From contig OZ245730.1 in NCBI GenBank assembly GCA_965227145.1, positions 2,914,001 through 2,978,000 of the forward strand: DNA of 64,000 bases, read 5' to 3'. The notes below the pieces were generated by a model. That model was not told the DNA's origin. It saw only the letters and a program-made list of their open reading frames with translations, and did no database searches. Source of the DNA: JACKAQ01 sp965227145. Lineage in GTDB: Bacteria; Calditrichota; Calditrichia; RBG-13-44-9; J075. Numbering within the stretch: the stretch's first letter is position 1; the number at the start of each line of letters is the position of its first letter. Of the stretch, positions 44,387 through 52,605 are shown piece by piece. The position numbers and the translations under genes were made by a program.

Positions 44387-45736
44387 ATGAAAAAAGGTCG
44401 TTTGCTAATAATAGATGACGAACCCGAGCTGCGAAAGCTGATGAAACGGCTGTTCCGGCTCGAACATTACGATGTGTGGGACGTTGCGACAGAGCGTGAA
44501 GGCTGTGACATTCTCGCGGATGAGGATATTCACGTCATCCTTTGCGATGTGATGCTCGGCAACGTCAACGGCATTGAGCTTCTCCCCAAATTCAAAGAAA
44601 TCAACCCTTTATGCGAAGTTGTAATGATGACCGCATTTGGCTCCATCGAAGACGGAGTGCAGGCTATCAAAACCGGCGCGTTCGATTACATCACCAAAGG
44701 CGATGACGACAACAAGGTGCTGCCCGTTGTTGAGCGGGCAATGAGCCGTGCGAAAATGGCGTACAAACTTGCCCGGCTGGAAGCGCAACTGGATCAGCGA
44801 TTCGGTTTCGAAAACCTGATCGGCGAATCCCAACCGCTGCACGATGCCATCGATATTGCCAAAAAAGTAGCCGAAACCGACACTCCGGTGCTGCTGGTTG
44901 GCGAAACCGGCACCGGAAAAGAGCTGTTTGCACAGGCGATTCATTATTCCGGCGAGCGAGCGTCCAAACCGTTTGTTGCGGTTAATTGCAGCGCATTTGC
45001 CAAAGATTTGCTGGAATCGGAAATGTTCGGCTACAAAGCCGGCGCATTCACCGGTGCCAACAAAAACAAAAAAGGATTGTTCGAAGAAGCGGACGAAGGC
45101 ACCATTTTTCTGGATGAAATTGGTGAAATGGATGTAAAATTGCAGGCAAAACTGCTGCGCGTTTTGGAGAGCCAATCCTTTATAAAACAAGGGGATACGA
45201 AACAAACAAAAGTGGATGTCCGCATCGTCGCCGCAACCAATCTCAATCTTGAAAAAGAGATCAGCATCGGTAATTTCAGGGATGATTTGTATTACCGCAT
45301 CAGCGTGATGAAAATCCGCATTCCGCCGCTTCGCGAACGCCCCGCCGATATTCCCGCGCTCACGCGGTTTTTTGTCGATTATTTTGCCCGGAAAATGAAT
45401 CGCAATATCACAGCAATCGAGCCGAAATTTTTTGAAAAATTGCAGCAATATAAATTTCCCGGTAACATTCGCGAACTGCGAAACGTGATCGAACGCTGCG
45501 TCATTCTCAACGAAGGGCAAACGCTGAAAGCATCCGGATTGCCGGCGGAATTTCACAATATGAATTTCACACCCAAAAAAACCGGCGAAACCACCGCAAT
45601 TTCGCTCAGCGAAATGGAAAAACAGCACATTCAGCACGTGCTCGAAATGTGCGACGGCAACAAAACCCGCGCCGCAAAAATGCTGGGTATCGGCACTGCA
45701 ACCCTCTATCGTAAAATAGACAGTTACGGCATTTAA
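44387..45736 (+). CDS. NtrC-family sigma-54-dependent response regulator
   Basis: 449 residues from ATG 44387. Receiver domain residues 1-120 (IIDDEPEL acidic pocket, phosphoacceptor D54 in ILCDVM, T in MMTAFGS, K in YITKGD). AAA+ domain residues 140-380 with Walker A GETGTGKE, the sigma-54-contacting loop GAFTGA, Walker B TIFLDEIGEM and the arginine-finger region. C-terminal Fis-type helix-turn-helix (CDGNKTRAAKMLGIGTATLYRKI). It opens sigma-54 promoters; two such candidates are nearby at 42497 and 45874. No complete kinase is next to it, only the truncated one at 46291. Confidence 0.96.
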   Translation: MKKGRLLIIDDEPELRKLMKRLFRLEHYDVWDVATEREGCDILADEDIHVILCDVMLGNVNGIELLPKFKEINPLCEVVMMTAFGSIEDGVQAIKTGAFDYITKGDDDNKVLPVVERAMSRAKMAYKLARLEAQLDQRFGFENLIGESQPLHDAIDIAKKVAETDTPVLLVGETGTGKELFAQAIHYSGERASKPFVAVNCSAFAKDLLESEMFGYKAGAFTGANKNKKGLFEEADEGTIFLDEIGEMDVKLQAKLLRVLESQSFIKQGDTKQTKVDVRIVAATNLNLEKEISIGNFRDDLYYRISVMKIRIPPLRERPADIPALTRFFVDYFARKMNRNITAIEPKFFEKLQQYKFPGNIRELRNVIERCVILNEGQTLKASGLPAEFHNMNFTPKKTGETTAISLSEMEKQHIQHVLEMCDGNKTRAAKMLGIGTATLYRKIDSYGI

Positions 45737-45760
45737 CGCTTCTCCCCTCCCCTTTTTTGA

Positions 45761-45795
45761 TCTATCAATATGAAATTCAGTTTCATTCTGATAGA
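45761..45795. promoter_or_regulatory. Inverted repeat, candidate activator site
   Basis: TCTATCAATATGAAA and TTTCATTCTGATAGA (13 of 15 paired) around a 5-bp loop. Resembles the repeat at 42408-42446 (ATGAAA/TTTCAT core, followed by GAATTTCC). It lies 78 bp upstream of the sigma-54-like promoter at 45874. Confidence 0.5.
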
Positions 45796-45873
45796 ATTTC
45801 CAATATCCCACCGCGATTCAATTTATCCCCTAAGCTCAATATTTACAGCAGCTTTGCCAGCTTTTTTCCCTTC

Positions 45874-45889
45874 TGGCATGTTTGTTGAA
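45874..45889 (+). promoter_or_regulatory. Sigma-54-like promoter
   Basis: TGGCATGTTTGTTGAA matches the -24/-12 spacing with the same TTGAA variant at -12 as the promoter at 42497. Upstream of the GlsB/YeaQ gene. Confidence 0.55.
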
Positions 45890-45942
45890 TTATTCTGTCG
45901 TAAGTTCAGAAAATATATCCATTTACTGAAACGGAGAAAATA

Positions 45943-46221
45943 ATGACACTTATCGATTTTTTATTGTTACTGCTCATCGCGGGTATTTGCGGCGCCATCG
46001 GAAAAATGTTTGGCGGTTACGCTCGCGGCGGTTTTTTGTTTTCAATCGGCGTGGGATTTTTGGGTGCCGTCATCGGTTCGTGGCTGGCACGACAGCTAAC
46101 CCTGCCAAAAATATTTGTTCTGGAAGTCGGCAACTCAACTTTTCCGGTAGCCTGGGCAATTATCGGCTCAATTTTGCTGGTCGCGTTACTCGGCGCCATT
46201 TTCCGCAGCCGCCGCGTTTGA
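45943..46221 (+). CDS. GlsB/YeaQ/YmgE-family membrane protein
   Basis: 92 residues from ATG 45943, with ACGGAGAAA upstream. Three transmembrane helices with the glycine-rich pattern AGICGAIGKMFGGYARGGFLFSIGVGFLGAVIGSWLARQL, typical of the transglycosylase-associated/YeaQ family induced in envelope and acid stress. Preceded by a sigma-54-like promoter and followed by a terminator, so a single-gene unit. Confidence 0.88.
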   Translation: MTLIDFLLLLLIAGICGAIGKMFGGYARGGFLFSIGVGFLGAVIGSWLARQLTLPKIFVLEVGNSTFPVAWAIIGSILLVALLGAIFRSRRV

Positions 46222-46238
46222 TAATTTATGCTAAAATT

Positions 46239-46269
46239 GTGGCAACCGGTTTATTCCGGTTGCCTTTTT
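46239..46269 (+). terminator. Rho-independent terminator
   Basis: GGCAACCGG-TTTATT-CCGGTTGCC, a perfect 9-bp stem, followed by TTTTT; directly after the GlsB-like gene. Confidence 0.88.
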
Positions 46270-46290
46270 AATTGATAATTGAACAAGCAA

Positions 46291-47682
46291 ATGATTTCGA
46301 TAAAATCCAAAATGATCCGGTTTTTCGGGGCGATATTATTTTTGTTGTTGCTGATCGCAGGTTACGCTGCGTATCTGATTCACGAAATCGATCAAAAGAA
46401 CGATGATATCCGACGCACCAACGAAAAAGCAGCCAAAACCATTCAGTCAATGATCCATTCGTTGAACGAACTGCAACATCAACAAATCCAATTTCTTTTT
46501 CTTTCCACCCGCGAACCCGATATTCGCCAGCATTTCGCCAACCAATCGCGGGCATTGCGATCCCGTTTTTGGCAGGATTTTTCGGTTGCCGAACACAATC
46601 TCCGCGCTGCGAAAGATCACCAATTAATCGATCAACTCAGGATTGTGTTCCGGAATTATGGCGCCCGAACAGACAGTTTATTGATGATCACAAACGTGGA
46701 CGCTACAACTGCATACCACAGGTCGCAAGAGTATTTTCAGGCGTCAAACGCTTTATTAACATCACTTTACGAAAGCGATAATTTGTTTGCCAAAAGCACT
46801 TTTTTGTCTGCACATCAATCGTTCAAACGGTTGCTGCTGATGTTTGGCGGCGTCAGTATTTTGGGCATATTTCTATCGATAATTTTTTCGGTGCATCTGC
46901 GCCGGTTGCTCATCCACCCGTTTACAGAATTGACCCACAAAATCAACTCTTTTTCCGAACGAAATTACGATTTGCTGGCATCCGAAAAAATGCCAGCAGA
47001 GTTTCATCCGTTGATGTCCGCTTTTAACGAAATGGCGGGGCGTTTGAAAAAATATGAAAATACCACGCTGTCAAAACTATCGAGCGAAAAGCACCGACTG
47101 GAAGGATTGATCAATCATTTGCACGATGTTATCGTGTTGCTGGATCAGGACAAACGGATTCTGACGATGAACCGCCTCGCTGAAAAGCTGTTCCAAATTC
47201 CGAAAAAACAATTGGTTGGGGAATATATTTCGGATGTGGCGATTCACAACAACATCATGCTGGAAACGATTCGGCGATTGATTCCGGCAAAAGATCAACC
47301 GAAATCCCCGCTCCCGATGACCATCAGCATCGAAAATGCACAGGAAACGATTTCGTTTCTGCCGGAACTGATCTCGATTTATCCCGAAAACGCGAATTCA
47401 GATACGCCGGAATTGATCGGTTATCTCATTTTTCTGAAAGATATTACGGAAATTCAACAATCGAATAATGAGAAAAAACGCTTCATTTCGTATCTTTCGC
47501 ATGAAATTAAAACGCCGGTATCGTCCATCAACATCAGCACCAAATTGCTGAACGATGCGCGACTCGGCAACCTCACAAACGAGCAGTGTGAGCTGGTTGA
47601 AACCATCGAAAAACAGTCGCAGCGACTGCTCAACCTCGCCAACGAAATCACCACATTTGAGTCGAAATTCAAATCGAATTAA
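46291..47682 (+). CDS. Sensor histidine kinase lacking the ATPase domain
   Basis: 463 residues from ATG 46291 (TTG 46279 is also possible). First membrane helix residues 8-28, periplasmic helical domain 29-175, second helix 178-200, HAMP (HLRRLLIHPFTELTHKINSFS), PAS (HLHDVIVLLDQDKRILTMNRLAEKLF) and a DHp domain with the H-box FISYLSHEIKTPVSSINIS. The protein ends about 50 residues later (RLLNLANEITTFESKFKSN). The N, G1 and G2 boxes of the catalytic domain are missing and not present in another frame downstream. It may act as phosphatase, dimer partner or scaffold for the NtrC-type regulator next to it. Confidence 0.88.
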   Translation: MISIKSKMIRFFGAILFLLLLIAGYAAYLIHEIDQKNDDIRRTNEKAAKTIQSMIHSLNELQHQQIQFLFLSTREPDIRQHFANQSRALRSRFWQDFSVAEHNLRAAKDHQLIDQLRIVFRNYGARTDSLLMITNVDATTAYHRSQEYFQASNALLTSLYESDNLFAKSTFLSAHQSFKRLLLMFGGVSILGIFLSIIFSVHLRRLLIHPFTELTHKINSFSERNYDLLASEKMPAEFHPLMSAFNEMAGRLKKYENTTLSKLSSEKHRLEGLINHLHDVIVLLDQDKRILTMNRLAEKLFQIPKKQLVGEYISDVAIHNNIMLETIRRLIPAKDQPKSPLPMTISIENAQETISFLPELISIYPENANSDTPELIGYLIFLKDITEIQQSNNEKKRFISYLSHEIKTPVSSINISTKLLNDARLGNLTNEQCELVETIEKQSQRLLNLANEITTFESKFKSN

Positions 47683-47700
47683 CTATTGTTTTTATTTGAC

Positions 47701-48732
47701 TTATCGTTCAACACGACCTGAGCCGGAACCTTTGGCGAGCTTCTCGACTTCATCCACAGAAACGAGGTTGAAATCGCCGGGAATGGTCTGTTTGAGGCAG
47801 GATGCCGCGACCGCAAATTCCAGTGCATCTTTGCTGTTCGATTTGTTGAGCAAGCCGTAAATCAAACCGCTGGCAAAGGAATCGCCGCCGCCAACGCGAT
47901 CGACAATCTGGATATCGTATCGTTTGGAGCGATAGGGCTCGCTGCAATCTTTTTCATCGAGCAGCATGGCGCTCCAACCGTTTCGCGATGCGGAAAAACT
48001 TTCCCGCAACGTGATCGCCACTGCCGAAAATCCAAATGTCGATTTCAACTCCCGGGCAACCTCAAAATATGAGGCTTCGTTCAGCTCGGCAGATTCGACA
48101 TCGGTGTGTTTCGGCTTCAAACCGAGGCTTTTTTCGGCATCTTCTTCGTTGGCAATGCACACATCGACAAAGTCCATCAGCGGGCGCATGGTAGCCTGCG
48201 CCTCGGATTCGCTCCACAATTTCTGGCGAAAATTGAGATCGCAGCTCACCGTGGCACCGGCAGCTTTTGCAGCTTTGCAGGCTTCAATTACCGCGGCGCG
48301 CGGCTTTTCTCCCAACGCCGGCGTGATGCCTGTCCAGTGAAACCATTTGGCGTCGTTAAACACTTGTTTCCAATCGACTTCGCCCGGTTCGATTTCCGCA
48401 ATTGCGGCATGTGCCCGATCGTAAACAACTTTCGAAGCGCGTTGGCTGGCGCCGGTTTCCAGAAAATAAATGCCCACGCGATTGCCTTTCCGCACGATGA
48501 AATCGTCCTTCACGCCGAATCGCCGGAGGTGATTGACCGCAGCCTGCCCGATTTCGTGTTTTGGCAAACGGCTGACGAAATAGCTCTCCAACCCGTAATT
48601 GGACAGCGCCACCGCAACGTTGGCTTCGCCGCCGCCGTATGTGACGTCAAATTGTTGTGCCTGCACAAACCGGCTGAATCCGGGCGTGGACAGCCGCAGC
48701 ATAATTTCCCCGAAGGTTACCACTTTTGACAT
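47701..48732 (-). CDS. kdgK: 2-dehydro-3-deoxygluconokinase
   Basis: 343 residues from ATG 48732. PfkB-family sugar kinase: GGGEANVAVALSNYG near residue 34, NFRQKLW in the substrate region and the DRVGGGDSFASGLIY catalytic motif (GGGDxF with the catalytic Asp). It phosphorylates 2-keto-3-deoxygluconate to KDPG, the joint end-product of the galacturonate and unsaturated-uronate branches encoded upstream. Last gene of the minus-strand locus; spacing of about 90 bp from eda contains a small palindromic repeat. Confidence 0.93.
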   Translation of the reverse strand: MSKVVTFGEIMLRLSTPGFSRFVQAQQFDVTYGGGEANVAVALSNYGLESYFVSRLPKHEIGQAAVNHLRRFGVKDDFIVRKGNRVGIYFLETGASQRASKVVYDRAHAAIAEIEPGEVDWKQVFNDAKWFHWTGITPALGEKPRAAVIEACKAAKAAGATVSCDLNFRQKLWSESEAQATMRPLMDFVDVCIANEEDAEKSLGLKPKHTDVESAELNEASYFEVARELKSTFGFSAVAITLRESFSASRNGWSAMLLDEKDCSEPYRSKRYDIQIVDRVGGGDSFASGLIYGLLNKSNSKDALEFAVAASCLKQTIPGDFNLVSVDEVEKLAKGSGSGRVER

Positions 48733-48788
48733 TTTTATAACTCCTGTAAAATCTTATATTTAGGCTTTATGGCATATATCATGTTTCA

Positions 48789-48814
48789 GATTCCTGCCTT
48801 CGCAGGGGTGACAA
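48789..48814 (-). repeat. Small palindromic intergenic repeat
   Basis: GATTCCTGCCTTCGCAGGGG then TGACAAA; stem CCTGC/GCAGG. The same element is at 61295-61319. It encodes the peptide VIPAKAGI when read through and is a type of dispersed repeat known in many bacteria. Confidence 0.65.
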
Positions 48815-48822
48815 AAAAGCAG

Positions 48823-49467
48823 TTAGTCCCGCACAGCGTCGATGCTCTGTTTCAGAATTCTGGCGTTTTCCGTGAGACGGGCAAAATTGCCGCTGTCGAT
48901 GGCTGTTTTGTCCAGCAATGCGCCGCCGACGCCAACAGCGCACGCTCCGGCTTTCAGCCATTCGCCTGCGTTGGTCAGCGAAACACCGCCGGTGGGCATC
49001 AGATTGAGATGTGGCATCGGCGCTTTGATCGCTTTGAAAAATGGCATCCCAACCACATCCGCGGGAAAAACCTTGACGATATCTGCGCCAAGCTCGTGCG
49101 CAGTCAAAATTTCTGTGGGCGTGAAACAGCCGGGCATCACCGGCAAATTGTAGCGATGCGCCGTTTGCACAACCTCCGGTTTGAACACCGGACTAACCAC
49201 ATATTTCGCTCCAGCGTTGATCGCCAGCCGCGCCGTTTCCGAATCGAGCACCGAACCGACGCCGATGAGCACCTCTTTCGGCAGTGTCCGCGATGCTTCT
49301 TCGATCACTTTCAGCGCGTTGGGCGTGGTCATCGTAATTTCCAGCGCAAAAATACCGCCTTCCAACAGCGCTTCGGCAACGCGCATTAATTTTTGGGAAT
49401 CGCTCATTCGGATGACCGCCACTGCGCCGCCATTGATGATTTTTTGAACAATTTCAAATCGGGTCAT
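48823..49467 (-). CDS. eda: KDPG/KHG aldolase
   Basis: 214 residues from ATG 49467. Class I aldolase fold: GGIFALEITMTTPNAL (catalytic Glu), GVGSVLDSETARLAINAGAKYVVSP, MPGCFTPTEI and DIVKVFPADVVG with the Schiff-base lysine in VKVFPA, then MPTGGVSLTNAGEWLKAG phosphate site. It cleaves KDPG to pyruvate and glyceraldehyde-3-phosphate. Sits between uxaB and kdgK, completing the uronate pathway. Confidence 0.94.
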   Translation of the reverse strand: MTRFEIVQKIINGGAVAVIRMSDSQKLMRVAEALLEGGIFALEITMTTPNALKVIEEASRTLPKEVLIGVGSVLDSETARLAINAGAKYVVSPVFKPEVVQTAHRYNLPVMPGCFTPTEILTAHELGADIVKVFPADVVGMPFFKAIKAPMPHLNLMPTGGVSLTNAGEWLKAGACAVGVGGALLDKTAIDSGNFARLTENARILKQSIDAVRD

Positions 49468-49503
49468 ATTTTCTCCAAATGCACACAAATTATTGTTTTT
49501 GCT

Positions 49504-51057
49504 TTATTTATGTTCTTCCAAAACAGTTGCCAGCGTGGCTTCGGGACCGTCGCGAAGAATGGCATCGAGACACTTCGAAACCTGTTGGATGAACGTTTTG
49601 CCATTGTCGATATTATCCGGCCAAATGAAGCGGTTGTGGCAAATTTCGCTGACCAGCGCTTCTGTGTTCGCGATTTCGCCCGCATCGAACGCCTGCCACT
49701 GTTCCATAAAATAGCTCGCGGCGGCATCGTTGACGGGGTAGCGCGCGCCGTTGATTTCACCGAAAAAATGATTGCCGTCCTGTGTTGCCGCTTTCATAAA
49801 TCGCAAATACGCAGCGTAACCGAGGCAAATCAATTTGGGAAAATCGCCGGATTTTTGGTGATATCGTGTGATCAACTGCAGCACGCGGTTGCGCATTTTC
49901 ATGGTCGATTGCACAGTGATATCCAGCAGCGCATGTTTGAGATATGGGTTGCGGAATCGCTGCAACACATCATCGATATATTTGTTGACGATTTGCGAAT
50001 CCATTTCGAGACACGGGCCGATTTCCCGGCGCATCACGGTTTCCACAAATTTGGAAATTTTTGGGTCGCTCATCATTTCGATGACATATTCGAAGCCGCT
50101 CAAATACGCTAACGGCACGCTGATGGTGTGGCTGGCGTTGAGCAAGCGCAGCTTTCGTTCGCGATAATCAGCGATATTTTCCCGCACGATAATTGAGGGA
50201 TTGCTGTCGCAAAATGACAATTTTTCCTGCAAACCCGAACCTCCTTCGATGGCAAACAAACTGTAACATTCCGAGCACGTCAGCATTTCGTCGCGAAAAC
50301 CCAGTTGCGCGCTGAGTTGTTCCATCCGCGCTGCGTCCGGTTTTCCCGGCACAATCCGGTCCACCAGCGTGTTGCAAAAACGGTTGGCGCCGATCACCCA
50401 ATCTTTGAATCCGCCACCCAACTGCCACATATCCGCAAGTTGCAGCACAATACCGCGCAAAACGGTGCCGTTGTTTTCCAGCAATTCGCAGGGCAAAATG
50501 ATCAGCCCGCGCGATTCATTGCCGCGAAAAGCGAGATATCGCCGGTACAGCACGGCGGTCAATTTTCCGGGAAATGAGGTCGGCGGATCGCGGTCGATGC
50601 GATCGGTTTCATCGAAAACAACGCCCGCTTCGGTGGTGTTGGACACGATGATTTCCAGATCCGGGCTTTCCGCGACGCTCAGCACGCTCTGCCAATCGTC
50701 ATTCGCGACAATCGCTCGGCTGATCGACGAGCAGACCGTGAACGATTCCTGCGGCTCGCCGTTCGTCAAACCCATCGCGCAAAGCGTGTATAATCCGTCC
50801 TGATTTTCGAGAATTTCCGACCGTTTCCCGCCGGTCGATTGTGCCACCACAATCCGTCCGTTAAAGCGGTTTTGCTGATTGGCAGTGTGAATAAAATAAT
50901 CGAAAAAACCGCGCAAAAATGCGCCGGAGCCGAACTGCAAAATTTTTTCAGGCAAGTGAAATGTCGCCGGATCAGGATAACTGATTGATGTATCTAACGT
51001 ATTTTTTTGGTTAAATTTATCGACAGCAAGCTGCTGATTTAACTGAGGATAGCTCAC
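49504..51057 (-). CDS. uxaB: Tagaturonate reductase (altronate oxidoreductase)
   Basis: 517 residues from GTG 51057, with GGAAGGAGG upstream; the start overlaps the uxaA stop (GTGA). Mannitol-dehydrogenase-type fold: QFGSGAFLRGFFDYFIH cofactor loop, IIVSNTTEAGV, ESRGLIILPCELLENNG, and KLRLLNASHTISVPLAYLSGFEYV with the catalytic Lys-Asn-His region. It reduces D-tagaturonate to D-altronate with NADH. Order uxaC-uxaA-uxaB supports the assignment over fructuronate reductase. Confidence 0.92.
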   Translation of the reverse strand: MSYPQLNQQLAVDKFNQKNTLDTSISYPDPATFHLPEKILQFGSGAFLRGFFDYFIHTANQQNRFNGRIVVAQSTGGKRSEILENQDGLYTLCAMGLTNGEPQESFTVCSSISRAIVANDDWQSVLSVAESPDLEIIVSNTTEAGVVFDETDRIDRDPPTSFPGKLTAVLYRRYLAFRGNESRGLIILPCELLENNGTVLRGIVLQLADMWQLGGGFKDWVIGANRFCNTLVDRIVPGKPDAARMEQLSAQLGFRDEMLTCSECYSLFAIEGGSGLQEKLSFCDSNPSIIVRENIADYRERKLRLLNASHTISVPLAYLSGFEYVIEMMSDPKISKFVETVMRREIGPCLEMDSQIVNKYIDDVLQRFRNPYLKHALLDITVQSTMKMRNRVLQLITRYHQKSGDFPKLICLGYAAYLRFMKAATQDGNHFFGEINGARYPVNDAAASYFMEQWQAFDAGEIANTEALVSEICHNRFIWPDNIDNGKTFIQQVSKCLDAILRDGPEATLATVLEEHK

Positions 51058-52574
51058 AAAGTTACGCCCTCCTTCCAAATGGCGATTTCGCGATAATCGT
51101 TGATTTCATTTTTTGCCAGCCGTTTGCCGGATGCCACTTCGAGAATGAAATTGAAAAAAGTCTGCGCCAGCGCATCGAGCGTAGTGTTACCTTCCAGCAA
51201 CTCACCGGCGTTGAAATCGATCCAGTGCGGCTTTTGCTGATAAATAGCCGAATTGGACGAAATTTTGAGTGTCGGCACGGGTGTGCCCAACGGCGTGCCG
51301 CGACCGGTGGTGAACAGCACGATTGTTGCACCGGCGGCAACTTCCGCAGTTGTGGAAACGCCATCGTTGCCCGGCGCGGTGAGCAGCGCCAAACCGCCCA
51401 ATTGAGGTGTTGCGGCTTCGCCATATCCGAGCACCTGCGCGACCGGCGCGCTGCCGCCTTTTTGGGTAGCGCCCAGCGATTTGTCCTCCAGCGTGGTCAG
51501 TCCGCCCGCTTTGTTGCCCGGCGAGGGATTTTCGTAAACCGGCTGTCCGTGGCGGATAAAGTATTGTTTGAAATCGTTGATCATCGCGACAACGCGGGAA
51601 AACACCGCCTCGTTGACCGCGCGATTCATCAGCTGTTGCTCTGCGCCGAACATTTCCGGCACCTCCGTGAGCAGCGGTGTGCCGCCGAAATCGCTGAGCA
51701 TATCGGCAATTTTGCCGAGCAGCGGATTGGCGGTGATGCCCGAAAAGCCATCCGAACCGCCGCATTTCAGCCCGATCACCAGATCGGACGCCGGGCATTC
51801 GCTGCGCCGGTCATTTTTTGCGATCTCGAACAAATCCGCAATGGCTTCCGCGCCGGTTTCAATTTCGTCGATCACCGATTGCGAATAAAAATAGCGCAAC
51901 CGTGATGGGTCGATATCGCCGGCGAGTTTCAGCAATCCGTCCATTTGGTTGTTTTCGCAGCCGAGACCGATCACCAAAACGCCGCCGGTATTTGGGTGGC
52001 GCATCAGTCCCGCCAGAATTTTGCGGGTGTTGCCGAGATCGTCACCCAACTGGCTGCAGCCGTAGGGATGCACAAATGTGTGCACGCCGTCGATGCCTTT
52101 CCCGGCAAAGCGCTCGTTGCAGATCCGCGCGATTTTTTCGGCGGAGCGATTGACGCAGCCGACGGTGTTGACGATCCAGATATCGTTGCGTGTGCCAACG
52201 CGCCCGTTCGCCCGGCGATAACCCCAAAAAGTGGGAATTTGCAACGGTTTCCGTGATTCGGCTTTTTGATTTGGCTGATAACTATAATTCAATTCACCGC
52301 TCAAATCCGTTGCCAGATTGTGCGAATGCACCCACTCGCCCACCGCGATGGGCTGTGTCGCGTGTCCGATGACGTGCCCGTATTTCACGATTTTCCCGTT
52401 TTCCGGTACGTCGCGCAGCGCGATTTTGTGACCAGCGGGCAGATCCGTTTTCAGTAAAATTTGTTGGTTATCCACCGTGATTGCATGCCCTTTTTCGAGC
52501 GCTTTCACCGCGACAACCACGTTATCTGCTTTATGTATTTTTACGATATCCAATGCAATCGTGTTGTTTGCCAT
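51054..52574 (-). CDS. uxaA: Altronate dehydratase
   Basis: 506 residues from ATG 52574. N-terminal SAF-type domain (residues 1-90: HKADNVVVAVKALEKGHAI ... YGHVIGHATQPIAVGEWVHSHNL). Large catalytic domain with GYRRANGRVGTRNDIWIVNTVGCVN, HPYGCSQLGDD, LVIGLGCENNQ, GLKCGGSDGFSGITANPLLG and TTGRGTPLGTPVPTLKISSNS. Iron-dependent dehydration of altronate to 2-keto-3-deoxygluconate. Full length for UxaA. Confidence 0.95.
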   Translation of the reverse strand: MANNTIALDIVKIHKADNVVVAVKALEKGHAITVDNQQILLKTDLPAGHKIALRDVPENGKIVKYGHVIGHATQPIAVGEWVHSHNLATDLSGELNYSYQPNQKAESRKPLQIPTFWGYRRANGRVGTRNDIWIVNTVGCVNRSAEKIARICNERFAGKGIDGVHTFVHPYGCSQLGDDLGNTRKILAGLMRHPNTGGVLVIGLGCENNQMDGLLKLAGDIDPSRLRYFYSQSVIDEIETGAEAIADLFEIAKNDRRSECPASDLVIGLKCGGSDGFSGITANPLLGKIADMLSDFGGTPLLTEVPEMFGAEQQLMNRAVNEAVFSRVVAMINDFKQYFIRHGQPVYENPSPGNKAGGLTTLEDKSLGATQKGGSAPVAQVLGYGEAATPQLGGLALLTAPGNDGVSTTAEVAAGATIVLFTTGRGTPLGTPVPTLKISSNSAIYQQKPHWIDFNAGELLEGNTTLDALAQTFFNFILEVASGKRLAKNEINDYREIAIWKEGVTL

Positions 52575-52605
52575 TATTTCTCCCGCCGGAAACTCCGGCA
52601 GTCAA

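Noticed and set aside
44609..45811. 400-codon minus-strand frame opposite the NtrC-type gene
   Set aside because: A shadow of the strongly biased codon use of the real gene, which has every expected motif.
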